In this document: positions 32,788 to 44,257 of the stretch, in pieces
How positions within the stretch are numbered: position 1 is the stretch's first letter
Layout: every line of letters begins with the position of its first letter
DNA from: Locusta migratoria
Taxonomy: Eukaryota; Arthropoda; Insecta; Orthoptera; Acrididae
Length of the DNA: 64,000 bases
Assembly: GCA_026315105.1 (NCBI GenBank)
Contig: CM048744.1
Location: 655,095,676 to 655,159,675 of the forward strand
Direction of reading: 5' to 3'
The notes under the pieces: generated by a model
Told to the model about the DNA's origin: nothing
What the model saw: the letters and a program-made list of their open reading frames with translations, nothing else
Database searches by the model: none
Made by a program: the position numbers and the translations under genes

Positions 32788-33868
32788 TGAAATGATACTG
32801 CTGGCCCTCTCATCTCAATGTTATCGTACGATACCATCTGCATCGGACACAGAATCATGTGGTCTAATAGTGATATATGTTGCATGTTAAGTTAGTTACA
32901 AACAAAATAGCCATCCTAGGAATCAGTGTAGGACAGTGTCTCAGTGATACTGTGATTAGTTAACAAGTGACAGATTTCATTACTTAAGAGATTTGTATAT
33001 GACGTTTCCAGACAGTTCTATAAACAATAATTTCGTCATTGTACATTATTTCAATAACTAAACAGACAAATTGTAAAACTGTTGTCAAACAAAAAGACAT
33101 GAAAATAAATAGCATTGTATATATCTCAGGATCATAAACAAGTTGAGTAGACCAGCTAATTGTGGTAATTAATGTAGTAGTCGAGATTTGAAGATTGTGA
33201 CTCTTTATATAAATTGACTGACATGTGATTTTGAACCTATTTTCAGAATTGCCAAGATATTTGATATTTCAATATATGTTAGGAACATTTATTATGTACT
33301 CATTAACTAATTAACTGACATCGCACTTTGTTGTCAAACAAAAAGGTCCGAGATTAAGACTTAAAAATATATGCGCCATTTAAAATTATTGTATGTATAG
33401 TTTTCATTTTATATTGTGATTATTTTTGTGTACATGAAATGTTTTAGTTGAGTGTTTGGTAATTGTAAATTAGTATATTCAATTGTTATGAAAAATGCAT
33501 AATGTAATGTCATTATTGTCAATGTTACATATTTGCCTCACTGCCTTGCGTGGGGGAGTTCAAGTTTTGCCGTTTGTGATGTGCTCTGTAATCTATGTCA
33601 GTCTGCATTTTAAAGTGGATGTACTATCAGCTAAGTTCTGTTGCATTGTGTATGTTATGAAGTTGTAATCATTTGCTGGAATAAGAAACAGTTTGATTGC
33701 AAATTAAAGAAGAAGTGGAAAATCGTACATACAAGTATTTATTTCTATAACGACACCCCAGGTGAATAACTTAGCAATGAGCAGAACCCCCATACATCAT
33801 AATGTTGAAAAGATGAGTATCGGTAGAATGACTGAACTGTAATTACTTAATAACCTATTAACCTTTTA
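32788..33868 (+). mobile_element. Gypsy C 5' LTR
   Basis: 1081 bp. Begins TGAAATGATACTGCTGG and ends CCTTTTA; matches the 3' copy over its whole length, apart from scattered differences and an 8-base gap near the end. AT-rich with no ORF. Promoter and polyadenylation signals cannot be placed with confidence. Confidence 0.8.
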
Positions 33869-34147
33869 ATTGGTATAGCATAGCTGGGATTGTATCATAT
33901 ACAGTGTCTACAGAGTGTTTGTCTTGCAGGAGAGGTATGATTGAATGTATACAATTGATGTTGGAAAAACCAAGGAGGATGTGAATCTTGAATTATATGG
34001 CAAAGAAAAATAGAGCACTTAACCTGGAAATTGGATGCTTGGGCACGGATCGTCGCATTGCTGGACACTGAATAACAAGATAAGTAGCTACAGCAGCACT
34101 TATTCATTTGTGTTTGTAGTCTGGTTTGTTTGGCACTGTAAAAGATG
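33869..34147 (+). promoter_or_regulatory. Gypsy C primer site and leader
   Basis: TGGTATAGCATAGCTGGG at 33871, two bases after the LTR, has the TGG expected for pairing with a tRNA CCA end. The remainder is untranslated leader up to the gag ATG. Confidence 0.5.
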
Positions 34148-35311
34148 ATGTCAACTGAGAATAGGAAATATAGTGTAGACATGTCAGATCAGAATCTGAT
34201 GGCCAGTATACCTCATAGCAATGTATCAAGTAGTGAAGAAATAATTCTTGCATCACCAGGTCTTATATAGTTGTTAAATCAATTAACTGAACGTATTGAC
34301 AAGGGAAATCATGAAGTGAGTAAACAAGTAGAATCTGTTAGCAAAAACTTAGATGACGGTTTATCAGATTTAAGGTCTCAGTTGAGCAAAACAAACAGGG
34401 CAGTAGACAAACTCAGGAAACGAACATGTGATCTTGAAAGGGCAATGAAGTTAGGACATGAACAGCTGGACACTTGTGTGATTGTAGTATAGAGTAAAAT
34501 CAGTAATGTTGTGTCTGACCTTGAAAACAAAATTAGTACTGTAGAAAAGTATTTTGATCAGGAAAATAACATTAGAAAAACTGAAATTCAGGAAGTTAAA
34601 TTGTCATTAGAAAATAAAATTAGTGAAAATGTGATGAATTCTGAAGGTGTTATTAAGAAGGATGTGTATAACCTCAGTCAAAGGGTCAGTTTATTGCAAG
34701 AAAGTGTAGAAAAAAGCAAGATGTTGACATGTGGTGGCTTTAATTGGGCAATTGTAGTAATTAAGACATACCCTGGGGAAGGGAAAATCCATCCTAATTT
34801 TTACATCATTGCTCTGACAACTTAAGTGTAGAAATGACCGATGCAATGAAAATTAAATTTGTAAAGAGATTTTTGGACAATGAAACTTATACTTGGGTCA
34901 ATCAGTTAGATACAGAGGACATGTCATTATTGTATTGAGAGGTGCTTTTTGAATAAATTCTGGTCCAAAATCAAGCAGGCTAGAGTTAGAAGTGATTTCT
35001 TGCATGGGGGAAAGTACAAGGACAGTTATGGCAATATGAAGGACTTTTGTGAGGCTGAAACCAGGAAATTAGTGCATCTTGACTCACCTTTAGATGAAAC
35101 CACATTGGTGGACACCCTACGTAGAAGATTACCAGGTAGAATACAGCAAGTGTTAGATTGTGGACCTGGCAATTCAGTTGACGACTTCTTAAGATTTGTT
35201 GGAAGCTTAGACAGAAGTTATGAGAGAGAAAGGGAGAGAAAACGCTACCAAGAAGACCATCATGGAAGAGACAGAAGTGATAATCACCAAGAAGATAGTC
35301 GTGAGAACTGA
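34148..35311 (+). pseudogene. Gypsy C gag
   Basis: Start ATG at 34148 (MSTENRKYSVDMSDQN). The region 34271-34825 is Lys/Glu/Leu-rich with heptad-like spacing (QLTERIDKGNHEVSKQVESV), a probable coiled coil. PGEGKIHPNFY near 34770 opens a capsid-like part. 34949-35311 reads KDFCEAETRKLVHL, TLRRRLPGRIQQVL, FLRFVGSL and a basic Arg/Asp-rich tail. Stops at 34268, 34492 and 34825 break it. Confidence 0.75.
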
Positions 35312-35424
35312 AGTAGACAGCAAGGTGGGAGTACGGATTATAGGAACAGACAAGGAAGAAATGATAGGAACCTAGGTTACTACAAGTCTAATGGAAATGG
35401 GCAGGGAAACTAAATGTCACCCCT

Positions 35425-36126
35425 ATGGAAGCCTGTCAGTTTGGGGTGAGAAATAGGACAAGAAATCAGGCTACCACAAATAGGATCAGATTTGGACACA
35501 TATGGGAAAATGAGCAATATAGACTGGGACAGAAGGTAACACACAGGGTAAATCAGCTCAAGTTTAACAAAGAACTGTGGGAAGTCATTAAGAATCAGGC
35601 TTGGAAAGAATAGGACAAGTGTATAGAATCAGAAGAGGTTGTACTAGATGATGATACAGTAGCCAATATGTACGATGCAAGTGAAGATATGGCTTTAGAA
35701 GAGCCCAAAATAAGTGAAGAACATGATGTGTTTGGACTGTGTAAATTGCTAAGTGATAAGATTGAAGATGCTGAAGACAGGCTGAATATTACTGCTCATG
35801 AAACAGTGAAGTCTGAGAATCATGAAGATTTTTATGTTTCGTCTAGTGTGAGTTCAGAGAAGTCAGAGGATGACAGTGTTGAAGATGTGGAGGTAATGGA
35901 GTTTGAAGATTTGGAGAAGGAACTTGATGGGATGATTTATGTTGAAGTCAAGGAAGGTTGCATCATGTCTGATGGCCAGTGTGAGACAGAGTGTGTTGTC
36001 AATGATGTCAAGTCTTGTGTGAATCAAGTCGTACCAGTGAAACTGAGCAGTACTGAAAGTTGTCGAAGCAGAAACAGACAAGAAGAGGTAGGGAAAGACA
36101 TCTTGTATTGTGTCATACAGAGCTAA
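35425..36126 (+). pseudogene. Gypsy C gag-pol linker (acidic)
   Basis: 35668-36126 is a 152-codon open frame rich in Glu, Asp and Ser (SSVSSEKSEDDSVEDVEVME). It is placed exactly as the acidic frame of Gypsy B and shares the ELDGMIYVEVK / ELNGMIHVELN motif with it. No catalytic domain is visible. It may be a spacer domain of the polyprotein. Confidence 0.6.
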
Positions 36127-36247
36127 ATTGATAAGGAAGAGAAAGCCAATGTTCTAGATAAATTATTGTGTAAATATCATGAGCTACAAGATAATGTGCC
36201 TAGGTTAGAACATTGTTACCAATGATAATTCTGTTGCTGATGGATGT

Positions 36248-36810
36248 ATGGCTTGTCAACCTGTTGCAATTAATGTGTCCCTGAATAATGTACAAGCTAA
36301 TGACAATTCCTGTACTATGAAACATGAAGATATTATTGAAGATATTATTCATGAAGAAGAGGAAGATATACAATATGATGTCACTGGATGCCCAAATATT
36401 ACTGTGTTTATTGATGGAAAAGGCAAGGAAGTGTTGGTTGATACAGGTAGTCCAATCAGTGGAATTTCTGAACAATTTAGAGATTGTGTGAAACATGTAC
36501 TGGATTACATGGAGATTCCTGTAGTAGGAATCAAGATCAAGGGTGCTGCCGGCAGACACAGCAACATAGTTAACTGGCAAACCTTGTTGAACTTCAGGGT
36601 GAATGACGTGAATCTTTGTCAAGGATGTCTAGTAATACCTAATCTGCTGAGGATATCTTGCTAGGAACTGATTGGATCATGAAAGTGAATGCTGTATTTG
36701 ACTGGGGTGGAAGAAAAGTTATGTTTGTGGACCCAAAGACTGGTGTTTTACATTGTACTGCTATGATATTGAAAAATGGGAATAGCCTGATTAAGCAGAG
36801 TGTAGAATAA
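36248..36810 (+). pseudogene. Gypsy C protease
   Basis: Aspartic protease with intact active-site strand VLVDTGSPISGISEQF (about 36430-36480), then MEIPVVGIKIKGAAG and the LVIPNLLR flap region in 36248-36664. A one-base shift near 36650 moves the end (ILLGTDWIMKVNAVFDW) to another frame. Catalytic DTG is preserved, unlike in Gypsy B. Confidence 0.8.
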
Positions 36811-37001
36811 GATTTATTATATCATAATAGAGATGTACAAGACATGCATGAAGAGCCTGAAGAAGCCATGGAGTATGTTAATTATCATGAACTCATAAAT
36901 ACTAAGGTGGAGGAAGCCAACAAATTAGACAGAAAACAAAAAGAAGAGCTGAGAAGAGTCTTGTGGAACTATCATGATGTGTTCGATGACAGACCGGGGA
37001 G

Positions 37002-37815
37002 ATGAAAAACTACGAATGTACCTTGCAGGTCAAACCACATGAACCATTTTACATCAAACCATACAGTGTCCCTATTGCAAAAATAAAAGCTGCAGAAAAA
37101 GAACTTGAAAAGATGGAAAACTGGAACATAATTGGGAGGAGTACTAGTGAATACAACAACCCGATCATCATGATATCCAAGAACAATGGAGATGTGAGAA
37201 TTGTACTTGACTCCAGATATCTGACCAAGATTTTAGAAATGGAAACTGACCATCCAGAGAGCATTGACGAACTATTGTATAAATTTAAAAATATAAAATA
37301 TATGACTAGCCTGGACTTGACTTCTGGTTTTCATCAGGTGCCATTTGTCAGAGACTCAAGGAAGTACACTGTTTTCTTGTATAACGGAAGAAGCTATCAG
37401 TACTGCATGGTCCCATTCGGATTAAATGTTTCTGTAGCTGAATATATCAGAGCTTTGGATTTGGTATTAGGCAAAGATATTTTTGAAAAGTTAACTGTGT
37501 ATGTGGATGATATCCTTGTCACTGGTCAAACCTGGGAAGAACATATAAGCTTACTGGAAGAAGTGTGCAGAAGATTAAGAGCAGGAGGGATGTCTCTTAA
37601 GCTAGAAAAATGTAAATTTGCTGTGGAATACATTAAGGGCAAGGACAATTTTGTTGCTGATTCACTCTCTCGTTTGCCAGTGGGGGTTAAAATTTCGTGG
37701 TCACATTGTAACTGAAGAAGGTATACTCCCAGACAATGAGAAAATTGAAGCCATAGCAAAGTTTCCGGTGCCCAAGACCAAGAAACAACTCAAATTTTTT
37801 TTTTGGCATGTGTGA
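37002..37815 (+). pseudogene. Gypsy C reverse transcriptase with an RNase H insert
   Basis: The frame 37002-37715 carries EPFYIKPYSVPIAK, DVRIVLDSRYL, MTSLDLTSGFHQVP, MVPFGLNVSVAEYIRAL and the intact YVDDILVTG. In the thumb, after EKCKFAV, 66 bp (37621-37686) encode EYIKGKDNFVADSLSRLPVG, which is the end of RNase H, not RT. The RT thumb then resumes in another frame (LKFRGHIVTEEGILPD). The donor sequence is at 38413-38478 of the same element. Confidence 0.9.
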
Positions 37816-38633
37816 ATTTTACCACAAATATACAAGTACTCAATCCTTGAATGCCCCATGTTTCAACAACCTGCTGAAGAAAAATACTGTTTGGAATAGG
37901 TCAGAAGAATGCATACAAGCCTTTGAAGATATAAAAAAAGCAGCGTTGTTACAGCAATATTTTATACAGACTGGACTTGTCATTACCGTTATGTTTAAGT
38001 ACTCATAGTAGTGATTATGGAATTGGTGCTCATTTGAAGAGATAAAAAAGCAGCTTTGTAGCAGCAATATTTTATACAGACCAGACTTGTCATTACCGTT
38101 TTGTTTAAGTACTGATAGTAGTGATTATGGAATTGGTGCAGATTTGTTTCAAGTGAAAACAATTGATAACCAGCCAGAACACTGGACCCTTGCATTTGCA
38201 AGCAGGACGTTACAGAAACACAAGAAGGCATACACTGTTACAGAAAAGGAACTTTTAGCAAATTTTTGGGCTTTCACAAAATTCAGAAACTACTTGTTAC
38301 GCCACAAAACTATTGTATTCAGACCATAAGGCTTTGACCTACATTCAAGAGTGCAAACTTCACCATAACCGGATTACCAGATGGGCACTGTTCTTGCAAC
38401 AGTTTGATTTCTCTGTGGAATACATTAAGGGCATGGACAATCTTGTTGCTGATTCACTCTCTTGTTTGCCAGTGGGGGGTGAATTTGAAGATAGCAGTGG
38501 AGCCTGTGAAAAGGAATTCAGAGTCATGTACCTGAAAGGTGTTAAAGAAGAAGCAGAAATCCAAAAAATTTGTGACAAGATTAGGAGATACCAAAATATG
38601 ATGATAATTGGAGATCAGTCAAGAGCTTGTTAG
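37816..38633 (+). pseudogene. Gypsy C connection and RNase H with a tandem duplication
   Basis: The connection region is followed by a 110-bp tandem duplication (37922-38032 and 38033-38142) that repeats FEDIKKAAL... through LSTDSSDYGIG. The second copy continues into the real RNase H: LPFCLSTDSSDYGIGADLF, YTVTEKELLANFWAF, then (shifted) YSDHKALTYIQEC and KGMDNLVADSLSCLP. The domain ends near 38633, where the element jumps to noncoding sequence; integrase is missing. Confidence 0.85.
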
Positions 38634-38639
38634 GCAAAA

Positions 38640-38972
38640 GAGAGGAATATAACAGAACTCAAGCTATACAGACAGTAGTGGGTAATATTAAGACTTTGTA
38701 CAGGTGCTATTTTTGTAAAATTTATTGCAGCTATAAGAGTTTTGTATATATGTATTCTTTGATGAAATATCTTGGAACTTGTATTGTCATAAACTTTTGT
38801 GAACCTCAGGAAAGTACACATTCAGTGTGTACTAAGTGCATTGGCTAGCACTGGGTTTCTATCTATGTGGTAGCATACTTCTGATTTCAGTTTCTGGTGC
38901 CACATCTCCTACTCATTCTGTAACCTGTACAAATTATCTCATATCTATCATTCTATCTTTCTTCTTTAGTGT
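38640..38972 (+). other. Gypsy C sequence left of Gypsy D
   Basis: No coding motif. The integrase expected here is absent, so a deletion joins the end of RNase H to 3' noncoding sequence. GTGT at 38969-38972 is the left target duplication of Gypsy D. Confidence 0.5.
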
Positions 38973-39175
38973 TGTGGTGTACGGGATATGGTATGATAAA
39001 TAAATAACCGGTACATACCACATTAACTGAATAACACACATTTATTACGGATTGCTTGATACATTCGAGTACACAATAGTTGAGTCCAGACAATACTCAA
39101 AGGCCCGCGTGGGCTCTCACTATATCAGCTCAAAGATATTCCACTCCAGGTGGAGTCGATCTCGACGTCGCCACA
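38973..39175 (-). mobile_element. Gypsy D 3' LTR
   Basis: 203 bp, starts TGTGG and ends CCACA (perfect 5-base inverted ends). In element orientation it is preceded by a polypurine tract: the C-run 39179-39191 reads AAGGGGG... on the minus strand. Confidence 0.95.
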
Positions 39176-39513
39176 GAGCCCCCCCCCCCCCTTGCAGTGC
39201 GGAGCACATCTGAGGCTGGATCATGAGTGCTGGGCCAAAGGCCGATCATGGGGGTTAGGGTAAGCATAGTCTCTATGCCAAGCAGGCGCAATGACTCTGC
39301 GACCGTCACGAGTGTAAGTCGTAGGTGAGGGTGTGGCAGGTGGAGTAGGAGAGAAGAGGATGAAAAGGGTGCCAGTAGCATCAATAAAACACTCGATGTT
39401 CGATGGATCAGCGGTCGAGGGAAGGCTTTCGAAAAAGAGGAGGGAAATGTTTTGCTCATGAGGTTTGTTGGAAGAGTCAGGAGAGATGTACATAACGAAG
39501 ATTTGGTTATCAT

Positions 39514-40839
39514 TCAAAACGAGATGTTGGAAGGGGGGTAGGCAGAAACATCTACTGAGAAGAAGTGAGGGGGAAGGTGTGCTGGGGAAAAATGAGTTAA
39601 GGGGGAGGAAGGTGACTCGGCTCTCGGACTCGGCAGGGGGTTGCCTGCCTGCAGAGATGTGTCGTCCCATGGTGTGCCAGGGGGGGAACCAGGGTCGAAG
39701 GTAACATCAGGCATTGGTACAGTGTCGGCTGCGGCATCTGGGAGCTGAGAGGAGATGGTCCAAGCAGGCTTCAGGTGGCTCTTAGACACTGTCGTCGTCT
39801 TCCCGTCAATGATGATGTCAAAGTGCGAAGGACCTCGCCGTACGACCGTGTAGGGACCACGGTACGGCGGTTGTAGCGGAGGGCGAACTAAATCCTGCCG
39901 TAGCATCACTGCAGCACACGTTTCTAAATCCCTATGCACAAAGACACCTGGGCGGGCATGAATGAACGTTTGAGAGGTGCAGAGTGCTCGCACTGTAGTC
40001 CTGATTTGCTCAATGAATTCAGGGTATGAGCTAATGGTGGAGGCCATGTCATCAGAGACGAATTCTGCTGGCAACTTAAGGCATTCACCGTACAAGAGCT
40101 CAGCGGTGGAGCATCCTAAGACCTCTTTGAATGAAGTTCGGAGACCCAGGAGTACCCAAGGAAGGGCGGTAGTCCACGATTCTGAGTGGCACATGAGTGC
40201 AGCTTTCAGGGTACGATGCCAGCGCTCTACCAACCCGTTGGATTGTGGGTGGTAGGCAGTGGTATGTATCCGTGATGTGCCACAGAGATTGCACAACTTA
40301 TTGAAAAGCACAGCCTCGAACTGCCGACCCTGATCGGTAGTGATCGTAGTAGGGCAGCCGAAGCGGGCAATCCAACAAGATACAAATGCGGAAGCAACCG
40401 TAGCGGCAGAATGGCCTCCACCCAGCGTGAAGCCCGGTCAATGCATGTGAGCAAGTATCGGAAGCCTTCAACACTGGGAAGAGGGCCCACCAGATCAAGG
40501 TGTACGTGAGTGAAACGATCAGAGTGGATACTGAAGGAGCAAAGGGGTGGGCGGCAATGTCGGCCAACCTTTGCGCATTGGCATGGAATGCAAGAGCGAC
40601 ACCACTCATGACAATCTTTTTTTTACCGAAGGCCAAACAAAGCGTTCTGTGATTAAGCGAGCGGTGGCTTGTGCACCCGGATGGGTGAGACCATGAAGCG
40701 CATCGAAGATCACACGGCGAAAATTTGTGGGGACTAGTGGGTGTGGCATGCCTGAAGATGTGTCACACCACAATGCAGTAGGCACGCCGGGTATGTTTTT
40801 GCGCTCCAGAACTAAAGAATGCTCACCGGGTTTGAGCAA
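39514..40839 (-). pseudogene. Gypsy D integrase
   Basis: Minus strand. 40606-40839: GEHSLVLERKNIPGV, then HGLTHPGAQATARLITERFVW (zinc finger His side); CIPCQ lies in the next frame. Core: HVHLDLVGPLPSVEGFRYLL (first Asp) at about 40490, then the frame 39514-40311 with YHPQSNGLVERWHRTLK (Glu) and a long C-terminal part with PPYRGPYTVVRRGPSHFDI and a Pro/Ser-rich tail. The second Asp region (near 40330) is frame-disrupted. At least two shifts. Confidence 0.9.
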
Positions 40840-41400
40840 GGTCGAAATTGAATCATTGCTCGACTAGGCCTTGGCGAGCTCGTGGAAGTCGATGACAGAA
40901 GAGATACCAGCGAGCCGTGAGAAATAATCAAATGCAGTTTGCATCTCCGCCGTCCAAAGGACGGGTCGATCCCCTGTAGTGTTAGGGCCGCGCAAGGCAT
41001 CTGTAAGAGGTGTTTGTAGTTCAGCAGCCTTTGGGATATGACGACGAAAAAAATTTATCATACCCAAGAAGCGTCATAGTTCATAATAAGTTGCAGGCGG
41101 AGGAAGTTTCTGCACCGTTTCAACCTTTTCATCAGTGGGGCGAATGCCATCTGCTGACATGACATGTCCCAGGAAAATAACAGACGACTGTCTGAAAACA
41201 CATTTGTCTTTGTTGGTCACAACACCATGCGAATCAAGGACACTGAACAGTTCAGATAAGTGTTTTTCATGCTCCTCAGGAGATTTCAAAAAAAATCAAA
41301 ATATCGTCCAGGTATGTGTAACACTGTGGCAGAGGGTGAAGAAGGAAGTCCAGGAACCTCTGCCATGTCTGTGCGGCGTTTTTTAAGCCATAATATATAC
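40840..41400 (-). pseudogene. Gypsy D RT C-terminus; RNase H deleted
   Basis: 41074-41300 carries TYLDDILIF (intact active site, near 41310), then EEHEKHLSELFSVLDSHG, SSVIFLGHVMSADGI. 40864-41067 continues MGMINFFRRHIPKAAELQTPL and WTAEMQTAFDYF. It then passes directly to ISSVIDFHELAKA, the linker that normally follows RNase H. About one RNase H domain is therefore missing. A T-run at about 41286 and a short deletion near 41390 break the frame. Confidence 0.85.
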
Positions 41401-42612
41401 ATATCCAAATAAGCCAAAGGGAGTAATGATGGCCATTTTCGGAATGTCCGGTTCGTGCATTGGAATTTGGTGATAAGCTTTCTTGCAGTCGACGATGCTG
41501 AAAGTGGTAGCACCTGCAAGTTGGCTAGCGAAGTCTTGTATATTGGGCACAGGATAGCTATCAGTGATTGTCCTATTGTTCAACTTCCTGTAATCTCCAT
41601 ATAAATGATAGGTACCATCCTTTTTTGGTGTAAGGTGAATAGGAGAAGCCCATTCGCTAGAGGAAGGTCGCACAATGCCGGCCTCAAGCAGTTCGCCAAT
41701 AATGTTTTTTGCAATTTTGAGTTTATGCGGATTGAGGCGGCGTGGTCTGAAACGCACTGGAGGTCCCTCTGTTGTGTTGAGTCTATGGCTAGCATCACTA
41801 CTGATAGCAAGAACGCCACACGGACGCGCGGAACTATGTGAAACTGCCGTGTTATTATTATGCACGTCAGAGTTCGGGCCGCGCGACTGGGAGGGAGCGC
41901 GTGACACCCGTTGCGTGGATCGTAAACTTCGTAAGGAAGCAATTACTTCTCTCACACGAGCCAGCTCGCTTGACCTAATGTCAATCTGTTCTTTAAGCCT
42001 ACTCCGAGTTTCTCTAAGTTCAACAATTTCAAGTCTCTGTACAGTTACATCACACGTTACACTAGTAAGTTTTGCAGCTAACAACGCGCACTCTGTTTGC
42101 AAAAGAGAAATGTCAACATTAATATGTGGTGACGGCCATGCACTAGAGGAGGCAGACAGATGGATGCACGTGTTAGTGGTTTGATGTAACAAGATTCCTG
42201 CCGGAATGTCCACGGAAAATTTATTGTTCCTTAAAAAGTCTATGCCAAGCACCGGACAGGACACTTGCACGACCAGAAAGTCCCACTTAATAGTCAAGTC
42301 TTTAGATAAATGAACCGGCATGTGAACCGTTCCAAGCACTTTGATAGCAGAGTCGTTTGCGGCGTGAAGCAGTGTGGGAGAAGGTACAAGAGAGTCCGGT
42401 GCAAGAGACGGGGGTAAAACACTCGTATCTGCCCCACTGTCAATCAGAAAGTCAATGTTCGAAACACAGTCAGTCACAAACAAACAGCGATTGCAGCTCA
42501 CCGTACCAGAGGTGCGAGTTGTGGAGTGGAGGCGTCTTCGTTTCGAGCGGGGCGCCGCACCTGCTACTGCGCCCCGCCGTCTGCGTTTCCCGCCATGCAC
42601 GGCGCACGGCAA
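41383..42612 (-). pseudogene. Gypsy D protease and RT N-terminus
   Basis: A 409-codon open frame. The protease active site is FLIDSGADTSVLPP, with IKWDFLVV and CPVLGIDFLRNN. A coiled-coil-like linker (LLQTECALLAAKL ... LKEQIDIRSSELARVREV) follows, then RT: EAGIVRPSSSEWASPIHL, YRKLNNRTITDSYPVPNI, SIVDCKKAYHQIP, ITPFGLFGYVY. It stops at a small deletion just before the active site. It overlaps gag by about 49 bases in a different frame, as in elements using ribosomal frameshifting. Confidence 0.9.
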
Positions 42613-43958
42613 TGTTTAGCGTCGTCTCCGAAGTTGCTATGATACCAGCAGAGCGGCCGGCTTTTGTTGGGCGTGGTCGGCATGCTGCAGGTAGTTCTAT
42701 CGGCATCCGAGAGAGCGCACTGCTGGGCTGGCGTTTCCATCATGGCAATTGGTGAGTCCGGAGAGCGTTGCGCGGGACGGCTACCAGATGACGACACCAT
42801 ACGATTGCGCGACGAAAACACCCGGGCACGATCGTCACCTACGTGCGTGGTAGGGGGGAAAATATTTTGAACAACACTCGCACCACTGTTAACACTGGAA
42901 GCGCGACAGTTAATGATCTTAAATGCACGATCTGCTATTGATAGTTTTTCGTCAAGATAAGAAGACGTAAGAGGCAGCAACTGCATCTGCAAGGGTTCAG
43001 GCAATTTCACTAGCCAGATTGACCACAAAGTAATGTTCGGGAGAAAATCAGTTGAAACAAGGGCGCACAGCCTACGCCACAGATCAGATGGTGTAAGGTC
43101 TCCTAAGTGCACTTCGTGAATTATGTGATGCAACACTTCATCAGGTGAGCGGGAAAGTCTCTCACAGATGATACGTTTCGCATTTGTGTACTTAGGTGGT
43201 GGAGGTGGGTTAAGCACCAAATCGCTAATCAAGTCAGATGGTTGTGTAGATACTGACAAGGCACACAAACTTAGATTCTTCTGAAAGAATGCCCAAACCT
43301 TGAAAATAGAATCAATTAATGCGAACCAAGTGTTCGGATGTTGCTTTGCAAAAGGCGGCAGCTTTGGCAATTTAGTGGGTTGTTGTTCAAAGTTAACTGG
43401 ACGAACAAGCGGGGGAGGCGCATTGTCTGTCGCGAATGTTGGCCCGGAAACTGGTACGTTCGTGAGGGCATAGTTCTGTGAAGCATTTTGTCCAAAACTA
43501 ACCGGCAGTCCGGCGGTACTAGCAAACACATTTGTAACACATGGTAGATGGTCGGAAGGCACAGTAACTGAAGGTATAGCACACTGCACTTGTGGAAAAT
43601 TGCGCGAAAAGTTCGATATCCTAGGCGGTACCGAAACTCGCTGTTGAGTGCACGAAGAGTCAAAATTCGAATGTTCAGTTGTAACACAGCACTGTTCGTG
43701 AGGCCCTGGTGATGTGAAAGTTGGTTCTACTTTAACTAAGTTGGCGGTTTGAACCATAGAAAGTTCGGGAGCCAGCATGTCGGTGTGGCTGCGCGGATTG
43801 TTGACATGTACAATAGGGCTCAATTTGTTAGGCTGTATAATGCCTAGTCCCACCTGTGAATTGATGCACTGTCCTTTCTCAGTGGTTGAAAGTGGAGAAG
43901 CAGATAATCCTTGTCCTTGCAATCGTAGCACTGAAGAACACGGAGATTGATTCCACAT
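42564..43958 (-). CDS. Gypsy D gag
   Basis: An uninterrupted frame of 464 codons from the ATG at 43958 (MWNQSPCSS); the frame is open further upstream to 44171 inside the LTR, but that part is leader. The capsid core reads KLPPFAKQHPNTWFALIDSIF, LNPPPPPKYTNAKRIICERL, LGDLTPSDLWRRLCAL, KLPEPLQMQLLP. A zinc-knuckle-like CWYHSNFGDDAKHCRAPC closes it. Gag packages the RNA into cytoplasmic particles. It is the only complete gag in the window. Confidence 0.9.
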   Translation of the reverse strand: MWNQSPCSSVLRLQGQGLSASPLSTTEKGQCINSQVGLGIIQPNKLSPIVHVNNPRSHTDMLAPELSMVQTANLVKVEPTFTSPGPHEQCCVTTEHSNFDSSCTQQRVSVPPRISNFSRNFPQVQCAIPSVTVPSDHLPCVTNVFASTAGLPVSFGQNASQNYALTNVPVSGPTFATDNAPPPLVRPVNFEQQPTKLPKLPPFAKQHPNTWFALIDSIFKVWAFFQKNLSLCALSVSTQPSDLISDLVLNPPPPPKYTNAKRIICERLSRSPDEVLHHIIHEVHLGDLTPSDLWRRLCALVSTDFLPNITLWSIWLVKLPEPLQMQLLPLTSSYLDEKLSIADRAFKIINCRASSVNSGASVVQNIFPPTTHVGDDRARVFSSRNRMVSSSGSRPAQRSPDSPIAMMETPAQQCALSDADRTTCSMPTTPNKSRPLCWYHSNFGDDAKHCRAPCMAGNADGGAQ

Positions 43959-44036
43959 GGTGCGATTGTTCACTGCACTCACGTAATAACAGTTTCGAAA
44001 AAGAGGCGCGAAAGCATAATTGTGCGTGAACTGAAA

Positions 44037-44050
44037 CGCGGGGTCACCAC
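44037..44050 (-). promoter_or_regulatory. Gypsy D primer-binding site
   Basis: In element orientation the 5' LTR end CCACA is followed by G and then TGGTGACCCCGCG, a tRNA 3'-end complement beginning TGG. Which tRNA it matches cannot be settled by eye. Confidence 0.65.
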
Positions 44051-44253
44051 TGTGGTGTACGGGATACGGTATGATAAATAAATAACCGGTACATGCCACA
44101 TTAACTGAATAACACACATTTATTACGGATCGCTTGATACATTCGAGTACACAATAGTTGAGTCCAAACAATACTCAAAGGCCTGCGTGGGCTCTCTCTA
44201 TATCAGCTCAAAGATATTCCACTCCAGGTGGAATCGATCTCGACGTCGCCACA
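44051..44253 (-). mobile_element. Gypsy D 5' LTR
   Basis: 203 bp, same ends as the other copy. Seven substitutions separate the two copies by my count (about 3.4%), so the insertion is fairly young compared with the elements around it. Confidence 0.95.
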
Positions 44254-44257
44254 GTGT

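Larger units (their letters stand above)
38973..44253 (-). mobile_element. Gypsy D, complete LTR-bounded element
   Basis: 5281 bp, minus strand, nested in Gypsy C. Two 203-bp LTRs (TGTGGTGTAC...GTCGCCACA) differ at 7 positions by my count. GTGT flanks both sides (38969-38972, 44254-44257). gag, protease, RT and integrase are recognisable; RNase H is deleted. Confidence 0.95.

Noticed and set aside
41605..42184. Plus-strand frames across Gypsy D pol
   Set aside because: Complementary-strand shadows of the protease-RT frame, no independent motif.
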